Notes under the pieces: model-generated | What the model saw: the letters and a program-made list of their open reading frames with translations, nothing else | Told to the model about the DNA's origin: nothing | Databases searched by the model: none | Shown: positions 18,235-26,520 of the stretch, one piece after another | Position numbering within the stretch: the first letter of the stretch is position 1 | Layout: the number at the start of each line of letters is the position of its first letter | Made by a program: the position numbers and the translations under genes | NCBI RefSeq assembly: GCF_018070025.1 | Contig: NZ_JAGPYQ010000001.1 | Coordinates: 6,138,001-6,202,000 of the forward strand | Direction of reading: 5' to 3' | Origin: Streptomyces liliiviolaceus | Lineage (GTDB): Bacteria; Actinomycetota; Actinomycetes; Streptomycetales; Streptomycetaceae | Length of the DNA: 64,000 nt

Positions 18235-18303
18235 CTTGTACCAATCGATGGATACAAGATGGCTCGCACCGACATGTTGTGTCAAACACTCGGTACAAGA
18301 TGG
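18235..18303. promoter_or_regulatory. YtrA-type operator repeats
   Basis: CTTGTA at 18235-18240 and TACAAG at 18253-18258 are arms of a 24-bp near-palindrome (10 of 12 pairs match). The half-site TACAAGATGG (18253-18262) recurs identically at 18294-18303, 41 bp on. The repeats lie 21-89 bp upstream of the membrane-protein start, where a GntR/YtrA repressor would block transcription. Confidence 0.65.
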
Positions 18304-18725
18304 GTGACCGGGGCCCGAGGGCGGGGCCGGTACGCGGAGCCGCCCCCGCCGCAAGAGGATGGCCCTGTACGGGATGCGGCACTTCTTCGCGCCTAACCGC
18401 CCGAGCCGCAAAAGCGTCGGGGCGAGCGGGGGCTCCGTTGTTGCGCCGTCGAACCATCCGGCCGGTTTTCGTCGCGCTCTTCGAGATGCGCGACGAATGG
18501 TCCGCCTCACCCCGCCGCCACCTCCCCGAAGGTGATTTGGGTGATATCTACCGTGACAAGGGAGACTGTCCGGCGGCTGCGTGTTCCGGCCGAATGGCAC
18601 TCGCTTCGGCACCCTCCCATACGGGTCGCCGGAGGCCATGTACCCGGAGATTACTGGGCAGTTGACCTCAGGGTTTCGTGGTAGCGTCCCTGTTCAGAGG
18701 GACAGTGCAACCTGAAAGGGAAATC
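18304..18725. other. Gene-free gap upstream of the unrecognised gene
   Basis: 422 bp hold no ORF with recognisable protein or a fitting ribosome site. The right end (18540-18725) is visibly poorer in GC than the surroundings. A TTGACC at 18662-18667 followed by TAGCGT at 18682-18687 could be promoter elements, but the spacer of 14 is short. Confidence 0.4.
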
Positions 18726-19334
18726 GTGAACACGGAGAAGACCGCCGCTCGCCGCCTCTCGCTGGAAGAGGTGACGAAGCTCGGCGTGAAGGACAGGATC
18801 TTCGTTTCCGCCAACACGGCAGAACTCAAGATTCCCGACTGCTATGTCTCTGCTTTTCTGACCAAGCCCGGTGAGGATTTCGAGGGCGGTTCGGTCACGG
18901 CGCGAACCGTATTTCAGGAAGAGATTTCCTGCCTTCCCGACGACGAGAACGAAGCCGGAATCTACTTGGCCGACGAAAACGGCTCGGTGACCATCGAGGT
19001 CCTCCAGTCCGCCGGTGTCGTGCTGGACCTGGCGCTTTTCGTCCCCGGTGGGGACAAGGGTGCTCTCACGGCCCTTTACGCCGCGGCCCGGCAGGCGTTC
19101 GGCGCCGACGTCGTGCAGATCTGGCGTCAGGGCCTCAAGGAGGTTCCCGACGTGAAGGTCGACATCTTCGAGGAGCAGATTCCCCGGGGGCGCAAGGCGA
19201 CCGACAGCCCCAAGCGTGACCGTCGCGCGATCGACACCTACCCCACTCGTGCGGACTTCATCGAGTTCTCCGACGGGTGGAAGCCGGTCGTCGAGATTCA
19301 CCGGCCGGTTGTCGACGACACCCCGACCATCTGA
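18726..19334 (+). CDS. Unrecognised 202-residue protein
   Basis: I do not recognise this protein. GTG at 18726 follows GAAAGGGAAATC, a fair ribosome site. It is acidic and soluble, with no signal peptide, no membrane helix and no obvious enzymatic motif. Only three cysteines appear to be visible. Its codons use A/T in third position more than neighbouring genes (for example TTT, GAA, AAC, ATT stretches), which hints at later acquisition. It is convergent with another unrecognised gene and lies next to a degraded SDR and a repeat array, so the segment looks accessory. Confidence 0.7.
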   Translation: MNTEKTAARRLSLEEVTKLGVKDRIFVSANTAELKIPDCYVSAFLTKPGEDFEGGSVTARTVFQEEISCLPDDENEAGIYLADENGSVTIEVLQSAGVVLDLALFVPGGDKGALTALYAAARQAFGADVVQIWRQGLKEVPDVKVDIFEEQIPRGRKATDSPKRDRRAIDTYPTRADFIEFSDGWKPVVEIHRPVVDDTPTI

Positions 19335-19415
19335 GGCGACGTCACCTTGCGTTCTCGGCCTGAGAAAACGCCGAGAACGCAAGCGCCGGCGCACTTCGAT
19401 GTGCTCCCGCCGGGA

Positions 19416-20690
19416 CTACCGGGCGTCGCGCCGTCGACGTGCGCGCTCGAACTCGTCGACGTCCGACATCCAGGGACCGTGTTGTTCGAGTGCGGCGCAG
19501 CCACCACGGACGAAGACGCTCACCAGGTTCCGGTACCCGCCGATCCCGTCGACCAGGCTGTACTCGACCCGGTACTCCGGATCCGCCCCGCCCTCGCCCT
19601 CGCCCTCGCCCTCGCGCAGCGTCGTGATCCGGGCGGCGGAGTCCGCGTAGAAGTGGAGCTGGATCCCTTCGCCCAGCTCCTCGTCCTCGATGGTGAACAC
19701 CTCGTTGTCCGAGGCGGAGCGGTTGCCCACGAACTCCCAGAACTCCGCGGCGGCACCGCGGGGACCGTCCCGTAGCCACTTCTTCTCGACGCCCTTGTCG
19801 TCCGTGAACGACAGAGCCGTCCTGCTCGCGCTGCCGCCGGAGTCGGTGCGGTGGTCGGCAGCCTCCTCGTCGTCCTCCATGGGTGTCTTCCTGGAGCGGT
19901 CCGCGGCCTCCGAGCACATCAGGAAGCTCACGGTACGCACGGCGTCATCGACGAGTTCGGGGTGCGCACGGCGCACGGCCGCTTCGACCGTCGTCCGCAT
20001 CCGCTCCCAGTCGCGCTTGTCCGTGGCACGGTTTCCCCGTCGCGGATCGCGGCCGATCCGCATCCCGGCGCACGCCTGCTGCGCGGTGGCGATCACCCGT
20101 ACGACCTCGGGCAGCAACGCGGGCTCGACGGCATCGGGTATCCGTCCCGGAACCGTCGCGCCGTGCAGATACTGGCCCGTGTACCGCAGAATCGCGGCGT
20201 CCAGGGGGCCGAGCACTGCTCCGCGCTCGGCGCGACGGCGGTCCGCGTCGTACTCCTGGGCCCGTTTCCCGTTCGACGTCTCCGTCGCCGCGCGCATCGC
20301 CGCGCACACCTGACCGCGCTCAAGCAGACGGATGTCGGCCCCGTGGGCGATGAGCCGGCTCCTGTCCCACCGGATGCGCTGGAAGAGCGCGTCGACGTCC
20401 GCGGGCGCGGCGAGGAGGATCGGGTCCAGGAGCGCGGCGGCAGCGTCCTCGTCGAGCCGGCCCCGGGTCCCGGCGGCGTCGCACAGCGGAAGGACCGCAC
20501 TCCACAGCAGCAGGTGTCTGGCCAGGTCCTCCCGGATCACCGCGAGATGGGCTTCGCTGATCGGGAACGTGAACGTGCGAGGCTCGTGGTTGGCGTCGGC
20601 CCCGGCACCGAGCGTCAGTTTCAGCCCGCCGTCCTCACGGATCACGTTCGGGATCCAGCCACTGGTGCGGGTGAAAACGATGTCGCTCAT
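19416..20690 (-). CDS. Unrecognised protein (possibly DUF6357-type)
   Basis: A 424-residue soluble protein starting at ATG 20690. The first 270 residues are mainly helical (DADANHEPRTFTFPISEAHLAVIREDLARHLLLW; RMRTTVEAAVRRAHPELVDDAVRTVSFLMC). A charged linker follows, then a roughly 130-residue alpha-beta C-terminal domain with a GEGEGEGG acidic repeat near residue 360. It recalls Streptomyces proteins grouped as DUF6357, from memory and unchecked. No catalytic motif is evident. It ends 81 bp from the convergent unrecognised gene. Confidence 0.7.
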   Translation of the reverse strand: MSDIVFTRTSGWIPNVIREDGGLKLTLGAGADANHEPRTFTFPISEAHLAVIREDLARHLLLWSAVLPLCDAAGTRGRLDEDAAAALLDPILLAAPADVDALFQRIRWDRSRLIAHGADIRLLERGQVCAAMRAATETSNGKRAQEYDADRRRAERGAVLGPLDAAILRYTGQYLHGATVPGRIPDAVEPALLPEVVRVIATAQQACAGMRIGRDPRRGNRATDKRDWERMRTTVEAAVRRAHPELVDDAVRTVSFLMCSEAADRSRKTPMEDDEEAADHRTDSGGSASRTALSFTDDKGVEKKWLRDGPRGAAAEFWEFVGNRSASDNEVFTIEDEELGEGIQLHFYADSAARITTLREGEGEGEGGADPEYRVEYSLVDGIGGYRNLVSVFVRGGCAALEQHGPWMSDVDEFERARRRRDAR

Positions 20691-20815
20691 GGACCCAGTC
20701 TTCCCTGGCACGGCATCGGCCGGCCCCACGGGGGTTGCAGCCCCGTCCCGCACCGCCCCGGTCCGGCTTGGACGGACCGAACCGCCCGCCGCCCCACTGG
20801 CGTCGCCGGGCCGTG

Positions 20816-21904
20816 TCAGCCGGGCGACGGCGTGAGGGTGGTGCGGTCGAACGGGCCGCCGTGCGCGGCGGCGTACGCGAGGGCGTCGTTGACGGCGTCG
20901 AGGCCGAACGAGCGGACCCGTTCGGGGGCGAGGTCCAGAGCGCCCGAGGCGAGGAGCCGGATGATGCCGACATTGGCTGTGCGCGGGTACATCCACTGTC
21001 CGCGTACGGTGATCGAATTGCGCATGATCCATGGGTACGGCAGGGCTAGGTCGTCGCCACCGAGCATGCCGACGCCGCCCATGAGGACGACGCGTCCGTA
21101 CTCGCGCACGGTCATGGCCGCCGCGCGCGACGCCGAGCTGGGCGCGCCGGGCGGGAGGAGGTCGATCACCATGTCGATCGGCCCGCCGGCCGCCTCCAGG
21201 AGTGCCGCGCGGTCGGTGGCCTCGTCCCCGGTCAGCGGGACGGGGCGCAGACGCGGGCCGAACCGGTCGGCCAGGAGATCGAGTGCGGCCCGGTTGCGGC
21301 CCGGGGCGATCACCCGGCCCGCGCCCATCGCGAGGGCGACGGCGACCGCGCTGCTGCCGAGGTTGCCGGTGGCGCCGCTGACGAGCAGGGTCTCGCCGGC
21401 CGCGAGTCGGCCTGCCAGCAGTCCGCCGTAGGGGATGGCGTGCACGGTGAGCGCGGCCCAGCGGGCCGGATCGTCTTCTGCCGCCGGGGGCAGCGGGAAG
21501 ACGTTCTCGGTCGGGACTCGCATGAACTCGGCGAACGCGCCGTCGTGCAGGTGGCGGGCGAGCTGTGCGCCGCCCTCGCCGCGCGAGCTCCAGCCCTGGA
21601 GCGCGATGTCGGGTGTCAGGGCGTCGTCGCGTGAGCGCACCGTCGAGTCGCACCACACGAGGTCGCCGACGCGCAGCCGGGTGGCGTCCGGACCGATGTG
21701 CAGGATCCGACCCACGCCGCCGACGCCGGGCACGACAGGGGGAACGAGGGGGTAGTTGCGTTTGCCGCTGAAGACTTCGGCCGCGTAGGGCGCCACCCCT
21801 GCGGCGAGGACCTCGACCACGACCTCGCCGTCTCCGGCCTTGGGGTCGGGCAGCTCCCGCACCGTGAGCGGGGCGCCGAACTGGGTCAGAACTGCTGCTC
21901 GCAC
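20816..21904 (-). CDS. Zinc-type alcohol dehydrogenase / quinone oxidoreductase family (MDR)
   Basis: A 362-residue medium-chain dehydrogenase/reductase. The N-terminal GroES-like fold (VRAAVLTQFGAPLTVRELPDPKAGDGEVVVEVLAAGV) and the nucleotide site SGATGNLGSSAVAVALAMGAGRVIAPGRN are clear. Catalytic-zinc ligands of true alcohol dehydrogenases are not obvious, so it resembles quinone oxidoreductases. GTG at 21904 has AGGAGG seven bases upstream; the 27-residue longer reading to 21985 has none. It is divergent from a LysR gene 102 bp away and is the likely target. Confidence 0.85.
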   Translation of the reverse strand: MRAAVLTQFGAPLTVRELPDPKAGDGEVVVEVLAAGVAPYAAEVFSGKRNYPLVPPVVPGVGGVGRILHIGPDATRLRVGDLVWCDSTVRSRDDALTPDIALQGWSSRGEGGAQLARHLHDGAFAEFMRVPTENVFPLPPAAEDDPARWAALTVHAIPYGGLLAGRLAAGETLLVSGATGNLGSSAVAVALAMGAGRVIAPGRNRAALDLLADRFGPRLRPVPLTGDEATDRAALLEAAGGPIDMVIDLLPPGAPSSASRAAAMTVREYGRVVLMGGVGMLGGDDLALPYPWIMRNSITVRGQWMYPRTANVGIIRLLASGALDLAPERVRSFGLDAVNDALAYAAAHGGPFDRTTLTPSPG

Positions 21905-21981
21905 GTGATGGCCTCCTGGTTCGTCCGTGCTCGTGGCATCGACGTTAGGAGCTGGACAGGCATGCGGGAAGCGATGATCCG

Positions 21982-21996
21982 GCATGTGTGGTATGC
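21982..21996. promoter_or_regulatory. Candidate LysR box
   Basis: GCAT at 21982-21985 and ATGC at 21993-21996 flank seven bases, giving the T-N11-A form of LysR sites. It lies 10 bp upstream of the LysR start in the divergent gap with the dehydrogenase gene. Confidence 0.45.
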
Positions 21997-22005
21997 GTAG
22001 GCCGC

Positions 22006-22899
22006 ATGGACATCTCCAGTGCGGGACTGCGGGTGCTGCGGCAGATCGCCGAGTCGGGCAGCTTCACCGCGGCGGCCACCCACCTCGGCTACACGCAGTC
22101 GGCCGTCTCACGCCAGGCCGCCGCCCTCGAACGCAGCGCCGGCGCCGTCCTGTTCGAGCGCCGCCCGGACGGGGTGCGGCTGACCGCCTCCGGCCTGACC
22201 CTGCTGCGGCACGCCCACACGGTCCTGGCCTCGCTCGCGGAGGCCGAGCGTGAGCTCGCCGGCGCCGCCTCCCGGACCGAACGGGTGCGACTGGGCGTGG
22301 TCCTGAGCGCGGGCGCGGCCATCCTGCCCGCCGCGCTCGCACGCCTGGCGGAGGCCGGCCCGCCCCTCACGGTCACCACCAGCGAGGGCACCACACCCCG
22401 TCTGGTCCGGGCGCTGCGTGCGGGCTCGCTCGACCTTGCCGTGCTGACGTCCCGCCCGCCCCACCGGCCCTTCGACGGCGATGCGCCGCCCCTGCACGTC
22501 GAGACCGTCACGGACACCGAGCTGGTGGTGGCGGTGCCCTCGACCGGAGAGTTCGCGGGACGCACCACGGCGCACGTCGACGAGCTGGTCGACGCCGGGT
22601 GGATCGCCGCCCCCTCGTCGAGGGCCGAACCGCTGCTCGGTGTCTGGCCCGGCCTGCCCGGACGGCCACGGATCGTCCACTCCGTGGGCGACTGGCTGAC
22701 CAAACTCCAGCTCGTGGCCGGCGGCTTCGGCGTGACGACGGTGCCGTCCCGGCTCTCACCCCTGCTGCCGCCCGGGGTGAGTCTGCTGCGCGTGGACGGC
22801 GCACCGCCCGAGATCCGCCGGGTCCTCGTGGCCCGCCTGCCCGGCCGCCCCACCCCGGCGGTCACGGCCGTCACCCGAGCCGTCACGTCGACCGCCTGA
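22006..22899 (+). CDS. LysR family regulator
   Basis: A 297-residue LysR regulator. The winged helix is LRVLRQIAESGSFTAAATHLGYTQSAVSRQAAALERSAGAVLFER, residues 8-52, and the inducer-binding domain covers about 90-290. ATG at 22006 gives the family start; six upstream residues in frame are not expected. It is divergent from the quinone-oxidoreductase-like gene and probably controls it. Downstream a two-component system runs toward it on the minus strand with a 50-bp gap. Confidence 0.9.
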   Translation: MDISSAGLRVLRQIAESGSFTAAATHLGYTQSAVSRQAAALERSAGAVLFERRPDGVRLTASGLTLLRHAHTVLASLAEAERELAGAASRTERVRLGVVLSAGAAILPAALARLAEAGPPLTVTTSEGTTPRLVRALRAGSLDLAVLTSRPPHRPFDGDAPPLHVETVTDTELVVAVPSTGEFAGRTTAHVDELVDAGWIAAPSSRAEPLLGVWPGLPGRPRIVHSVGDWLTKLQLVAGGFGVTTVPSRLSPLLPPGVSLLRVDGAPPEIRRVLVARLPGRPTPAVTAVTRAVTSTA

Positions 22900-22949
22900 A
22901 CCACCACAGCCGCGCGCGAGCGAGCGCCCGCGCCACTCAGCGGTGTCCC

Positions 22950-23621
22950 TCAGATGACCGCCTCACCCGGCACCACCAGCCCTGATTCGTACGCGAGCAC
23001 GACGGCCTGGGCACGACTCTCCAGGTGCAACTTGCTCATGGTGCGGTTGAGATGGGTCTTGACCGTTGCCTCACTGATGTGGAGCCGCCCGGCGATCTCG
23101 GCGTTCGACAGTCCGGCCGCGGTCAGCCTCAGCACCTCACGCTCCCGAGTGGTGAGGATGCCCAGCCGCGCCGGGATGACGGCGGCCGGGTCGGCGCGGC
23201 GTATGTACGCCTCGATGAGTCTGCGGGTCACGCTCGGTGCGAACAGCATGTCTCCGCGCGCCACCGCGTTGACCGCCTCGACCAGTTGCTCCGGCCCCGT
23301 GTCCTTGAGCAGGAACCCGGAGGCTCCCACCCGCAGGGCCGCGTACACGTACTCGTCCAGGTCGAAGGTGGTGAGCATGAGAATCTGCGGTACGGGATCG
23401 GCGACACTGCTCAGGATGCGCGCGGCGGCGGTGGTGCCGTCCATGCCGGGCATACGGATGTCCATCAACACCACGTCGGGCCGGGTCTGCATCGCGCGCG
23501 CCACTGCCGTCTCGCCGTCCTGGGCCTCCCCGACGACTTCCATTCCAGGGGCCGTTCGCAGCAGGGCCACCAGGCCGGCCCGTATCAGATCCTGGTCGTC
23601 GACCACGAGCACGCTGGTCAT
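22950..23621 (-). CDS. NarL/LuxR-type response regulator
   Basis: A 223-residue response regulator. The receiver domain has the acidic pair DD at 8-9, the phosphorylation Asp54 (VLMDIRMPG) and the Lys in LLKDTG near 104. The LuxR helix-turn-helix (LTTREREVLRLTAAGLSNAEIAGRLHISEATVKTHLNRTMSKL) occupies about 148-210. Its start overlaps the histidine kinase stop by 4 bp (23618-23621), so the pair is co-translated. Target genes are unknown; the adjacent I36-inhibitor and lipoprotein genes begin after a 318-bp divergent gap and could be regulated. Confidence 0.94.
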   Translation of the reverse strand: MTSVLVVDDQDLIRAGLVALLRTAPGMEVVGEAQDGETAVARAMQTRPDVVLMDIRMPGMDGTTAAARILSSVADPVPQILMLTTFDLDEYVYAALRVGASGFLLKDTGPEQLVEAVNAVARGDMLFAPSVTRRLIEAYIRRADPAAVIPARLGILTTREREVLRLTAAGLSNAEIAGRLHISEATVKTHLNRTMSKLHLESRAQAVVLAYESGLVVPGEAVI

Positions 23622-24865
23622 GCCGGTGGCCGTCCTCCTTCAGGGTCGAACCGTTCGGAGCTCACGGGCAGAGTGAGGCGCACGCGGAATCCTCCCTCCG
23701 TCCGTGGGCCTGCGTCCGCTGTTCCACCGTAGAGCCTGGCGCGTTCCCGCATGCCGATCAAGCCGTGTCCGGAGGGCGGCGCGACATTGGCCCGAACAGA
23801 GCGGCCCGTCGAGCGGCCGTTGTCGGAGACCGTGACGACCAGTTCCCGGCGCCGGTACTCGATGTGCACCGAGGCGTCGGCCGAGGGGGCATGTTTGATC
23901 ACGTTGGTGAGTGACTCCTGCACCACCCGGAAGGCACACAGTTCCATACCTTGCGGCAGCGTCCGGGGCTCCCCGGAGGTGCGGACCTCGACGGACACGC
24001 CGGCGGTCCTGACCCGCTCGGCCAGGTCCGCGACCTGCGCCAGCCCGGGCACGGGTGCGTAGGCGTCCCGGGCCTCTCCTGCTCCGGCAGGCGCGTCGTC
24101 CTCGGAGCCGTGACGCAGCAGCGTCAGCATGCGACGCAGCTCCCGCAACGCCTCCTGGCTGGATTTCGCAATCGTTCCCAAGGCAGTGCGGGCGGTCTCA
24201 GGGGCGGAGGAGAAGACGTATCCCGCCATGCCGGACTGCACGCTGATCACCGACATGTGATGGGCGATCACATCGTGGAGTTCTCGGGCGATACGGCGCT
24301 GCTCCTCCGCGACGGCCTGCCGCGCGCGCCATTCCTGTTCACGGTGGAGTTGCGCCGTCACCTCGGCGAGCTGGTGGTTGCGCTCGGCCAGCTGTCTGCT
24401 CCGGTGTCCGAACACCCACACCACTGCCGGTACCACCACCGCCTGCACCACCGCGACCAGGACGCCCGGTTCGCGAGCGGCCAGGCCGCTGTAGAAGATG
24501 ACCGCGGCGGCCAGCGCGGCGCCGACCGCGGATGCGCGCGTGGAACGGTGGGCCGCGACGCTGTAGAGAGCGATCGCGGGGCACCAGAAGTTGAGCGAGG
24601 GCTGGTAGCCGGCCGCGAGATACGCGGCGAAGGCCAGGCAGGAACTCACCAGTGCCAGGAACGGCGCGATGCCGCGCAGCGCGAGCGGGAGGCTGACCAG
24701 GGCGCTCAACGCGTAGGCGAACAGGTCGAAAGGGGGCCACCCGGCAGGGTGGTACTGCTGGCCGACGACGGCTGCGGCCACCGTCAGGCCCACGGCCAGC
24801 ACGCCATCACCAACAGGCACGCCCACCGGGCGAAACCGCGCCGTCGACTTGGCAGTTGTCCACAC
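23618..24865 (-). CDS. Two-component sensor histidine kinase (HisKA_3)
   Basis: A 415-residue kinase. The N-terminal half has about five membrane helices (for example GVLAVGLTVAAAVVG; FLALVSSCLAFAAYLAAG; VLVAVVQAVVVPAVVWVFG). The phospho-acceptor His197 is in ELHDVIAHHMSVI, typical of the DesK/NarX class, and the ATP site follows with VVQESLTNVIKHAP and DNGRS, then GHGLIGMRERA. Partner is the overlapping LuxR-type regulator. The GTG at 24865 gives a basic N-terminus ahead of the membrane part. The signal sensed is not evident; no extracellular sensor domain is large enough to recognise. Confidence 0.93.
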   Translation of the reverse strand: MWTTAKSTARFRPVGVPVGDGVLAVGLTVAAAVVGQQYHPAGWPPFDLFAYALSALVSLPLALRGIAPFLALVSSCLAFAAYLAAGYQPSLNFWCPAIALYSVAAHRSTRASAVGAALAAAVIFYSGLAAREPGVLVAVVQAVVVPAVVWVFGHRSRQLAERNHQLAEVTAQLHREQEWRARQAVAEEQRRIARELHDVIAHHMSVISVQSGMAGYVFSSAPETARTALGTIAKSSQEALRELRRMLTLLRHGSEDDAPAGAGEARDAYAPVPGLAQVADLAERVRTAGVSVEVRTSGEPRTLPQGMELCAFRVVQESLTNVIKHAPSADASVHIEYRRRELVVTVSDNGRSTGRSVRANVAPPSGHGLIGMRERARLYGGTADAGPRTEGGFRVRLTLPVSSERFDPEGGRPPA

Positions 24866-25183
24866 CGGCGCACCTTACGCACCCACGCGCCGACCGGTCG
24901 TCATACCAGAGGAGCAGAAGACCGCGGGCCTGCTCTGCTACGAGGGTTTACGTAGTCCGCGGCTTTCCACCCGCGCTACCCCGTGAGGTGGACAGCACCG
25001 GCGGCATAACGCGCCGGTTGCAGGCAGAACGCACAACTCTCGTCTGACGTCCCACTTCCCGCTCCTGCGTACTTTTGTTGCGCCAGACCTTGAACGATCG
25101 GCCAGGAACAGACGTGACGTATCTCCGTCCGTCCGCAGGTCAATTGGCCGACGACCCATCAATTGAGGGAAAGGGAACGGACC
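24866..25183. promoter_or_regulatory. Divergent gap, sensor kinase / I36 inhibitor
   Basis: 318 bp with no gene. An inverted repeat CTACG (24938-24942) and CGTAG (24951-24955) resembles sites for LuxR-type response regulators, weakly. The right end holds a GAGGGAAAGGGAA ribosome region for the inhibitor gene. Confidence 0.4.
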
Positions 25184-25549
25184 ATGTGGAAAATCCATGG
25201 CGTCAAGGCGTTCGTCGTCACCGGTGCCGTCATCAGTGCCGTAGTGGGTGCGGGCACGAGCGCCCAGGCCGCCGGCGCTCTGCACATGTACGAGAAGAAC
25301 AACTTCAAGGGCGGGCACGAATACGTCACCCGGACGGACAAGGACCTGCGCAACAACTACTACGACAACGGCAAGAAGGTCGACAACAACACCAGCTCGG
25401 TGAAGAACACGACCTCTCGTTACGTGGACCTGTGGCAGAACGTCGGCTGCACGGGCGCTCACACGACGTCCTACCCGCACACGCAGGACAAGAAGCTCAG
25501 CAACGACGCGATCAAGGACAACCGCCTGAGCTGTGTGAAGTTCAGGTGA
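25184..25549 (+). CDS. Secreted peptidase inhibitor, I36-type (beta/gamma-crystallin fold)
   Basis: A 121-residue secreted protein. A signal peptide (KAFVVTGAVISAVVGAGTSAQAA) is cleaved near residue 30. The mature part, ALHMYEKNNFKGGHEYVTRTDKDLRNNYYDNGKKVDNN with NVGCTGAHTT and LSCVKFR, matches Streptomyces I36 family proteins related to the SMPI metalloprotease inhibitor. Two cysteines could pair. ATG at 25184 follows AAAGGGAACGG; upstream TTG at 25163 has no support. Proteins of this fold often act outside the cell; the target protease is unknown. A terminator-like hairpin follows, then a lipoprotein gene. Confidence 0.85.
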   Translation: MWKIHGVKAFVVTGAVISAVVGAGTSAQAAGALHMYEKNNFKGGHEYVTRTDKDLRNNYYDNGKKVDNNTSSVKNTTSRYVDLWQNVGCTGAHTTSYPHTQDKKLSNDAIKDNRLSCVKFR

Positions 25550-25562
25550 GCTGAACCCGACC

Positions 25563-25600
25563 GGGCGGCCCCGCCCCGTTCCCCCGGGGCCGGGCCGCCC
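25563..25600. terminator. GC hairpin after I36 gene
   Basis: GGGCGGCCC at 25563-25571 pairs exactly with GGGCCGCCC at 25592-25600 with a 20-base loop, 14 bp after the I36 stop. No U-run is present, as is usual in Streptomyces. Confidence 0.55.
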
Positions 25601-25654
25601 CGCTCACCCACGCAGCCGGACAAGAAACAACGAACCGCGGAGAGCAAGGTCATC

Positions 25655-26506
25655 ATGCAACCTCACCGATACGCGGGAACGCTCCTCGTCCTCGCCGCCG
25701 TCGCCGGCTGTTCGGCCGCACCGCCATCACCGCGGTCCAGCGCTGTCCCGGCCCCCAGCGCCGAAGTACGCAACCTGGTGCTGCCGCTCGATCGCTACGA
25801 GCTGTCCCCGAGCGACACGCAGGTCATCGAGTCGGCGGAGGACGTCATCGTCCGGCGCTGCATGGCGGCACAGGGATTCTCCTGGCCACTCCTGCCGCGC
25901 TCCGGGGACACCGAGCCGGTCAACCGCCGCCGCTACGGAGTCGTCGAGCTGTCCGTCGCCCGGCGCTTCGGATACCACCTGCCGCCCGACGCTCCGGAGA
26001 CAGCACACCGACGGGCGCTGGCCGAGACGCGGGAGGACGCCCTGCGACCAGCGGGGAAGCGGGCCGCCTACAGCGAGCAGGGCCGTGGCGGCTGTTGGAA
26101 CAAGGCACACGCCCAGCTTCTGGAGAACGTCCCCACCTCGAACCACGACCTGCTCAACCGCGTCGTCGTGGCGTCGTTCGACACGGCTCGGCAGGACAAG
26201 GCCGTCGTGCGGACCGTCACCGCGTGGAGCGCCTGCATGCGCCGGTCCGGGCACCCCTACGCGGATCCGCTGGCAGCGGCCGGCGACGGACGCTGGGCCC
26301 GCTCAGCTCGTCCCAGCGCCGAGGAACTCCGCACGGCCGTCGCGGACGTGCGCTGCAAACAGAAGACACTTCTGGTCCGTGTCTGGGCGCATGCGGAAGA
26401 GCGCGCGCAGAGAACTGCGGTGCACAAGCACCGCAAGGATTTCAACGCCCTGATGCGTACGAAGACTTCCTGGTTGGCCTCTGCTCACGAGGTGCTCGAT
26501 TCATGA
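25655..26506 (+). CDS. Predicted lipoprotein, unknown function
   Basis: A 283-residue lipoprotein. The signal ends in LAAVAGCS, a clear lipobox with Cys19. The body is soluble and rich in Arg and Ala, with the spaced cysteines VIVRRCMAAQGF, GGCWNKAHAQ, WSACMRRSGHPY and VADVRCKQK, possibly two disulfides. Regular patterns like MAAQGFSW resemble Streptomyces lipoproteins of unknown role. ATG at 25655 follows a GGAGAG site. It comes right after the I36 gene and may be transcribed with it. Confidence 0.75.
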   Translation: MQPHRYAGTLLVLAAVAGCSAAPPSPRSSAVPAPSAEVRNLVLPLDRYELSPSDTQVIESAEDVIVRRCMAAQGFSWPLLPRSGDTEPVNRRRYGVVELSVARRFGYHLPPDAPETAHRRALAETREDALRPAGKRAAYSEQGRGGCWNKAHAQLLENVPTSNHDLLNRVVVASFDTARQDKAVVRTVTAWSACMRRSGHPYADPLAAAGDGRWARSARPSAEELRTAVADVRCKQKTLLVRVWAHAEERAQRTAVHKHRKDFNALMRTKTSWLASAHEVLDS

Positions 26507-26520
26507 GGTGCTCGCCCCGG

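Noticed and set aside
18183..18665. 160-residue reading over the YtrA operator and gap
   Set aside because: No ribosome site, runs through operator repeats, and has no similarity.
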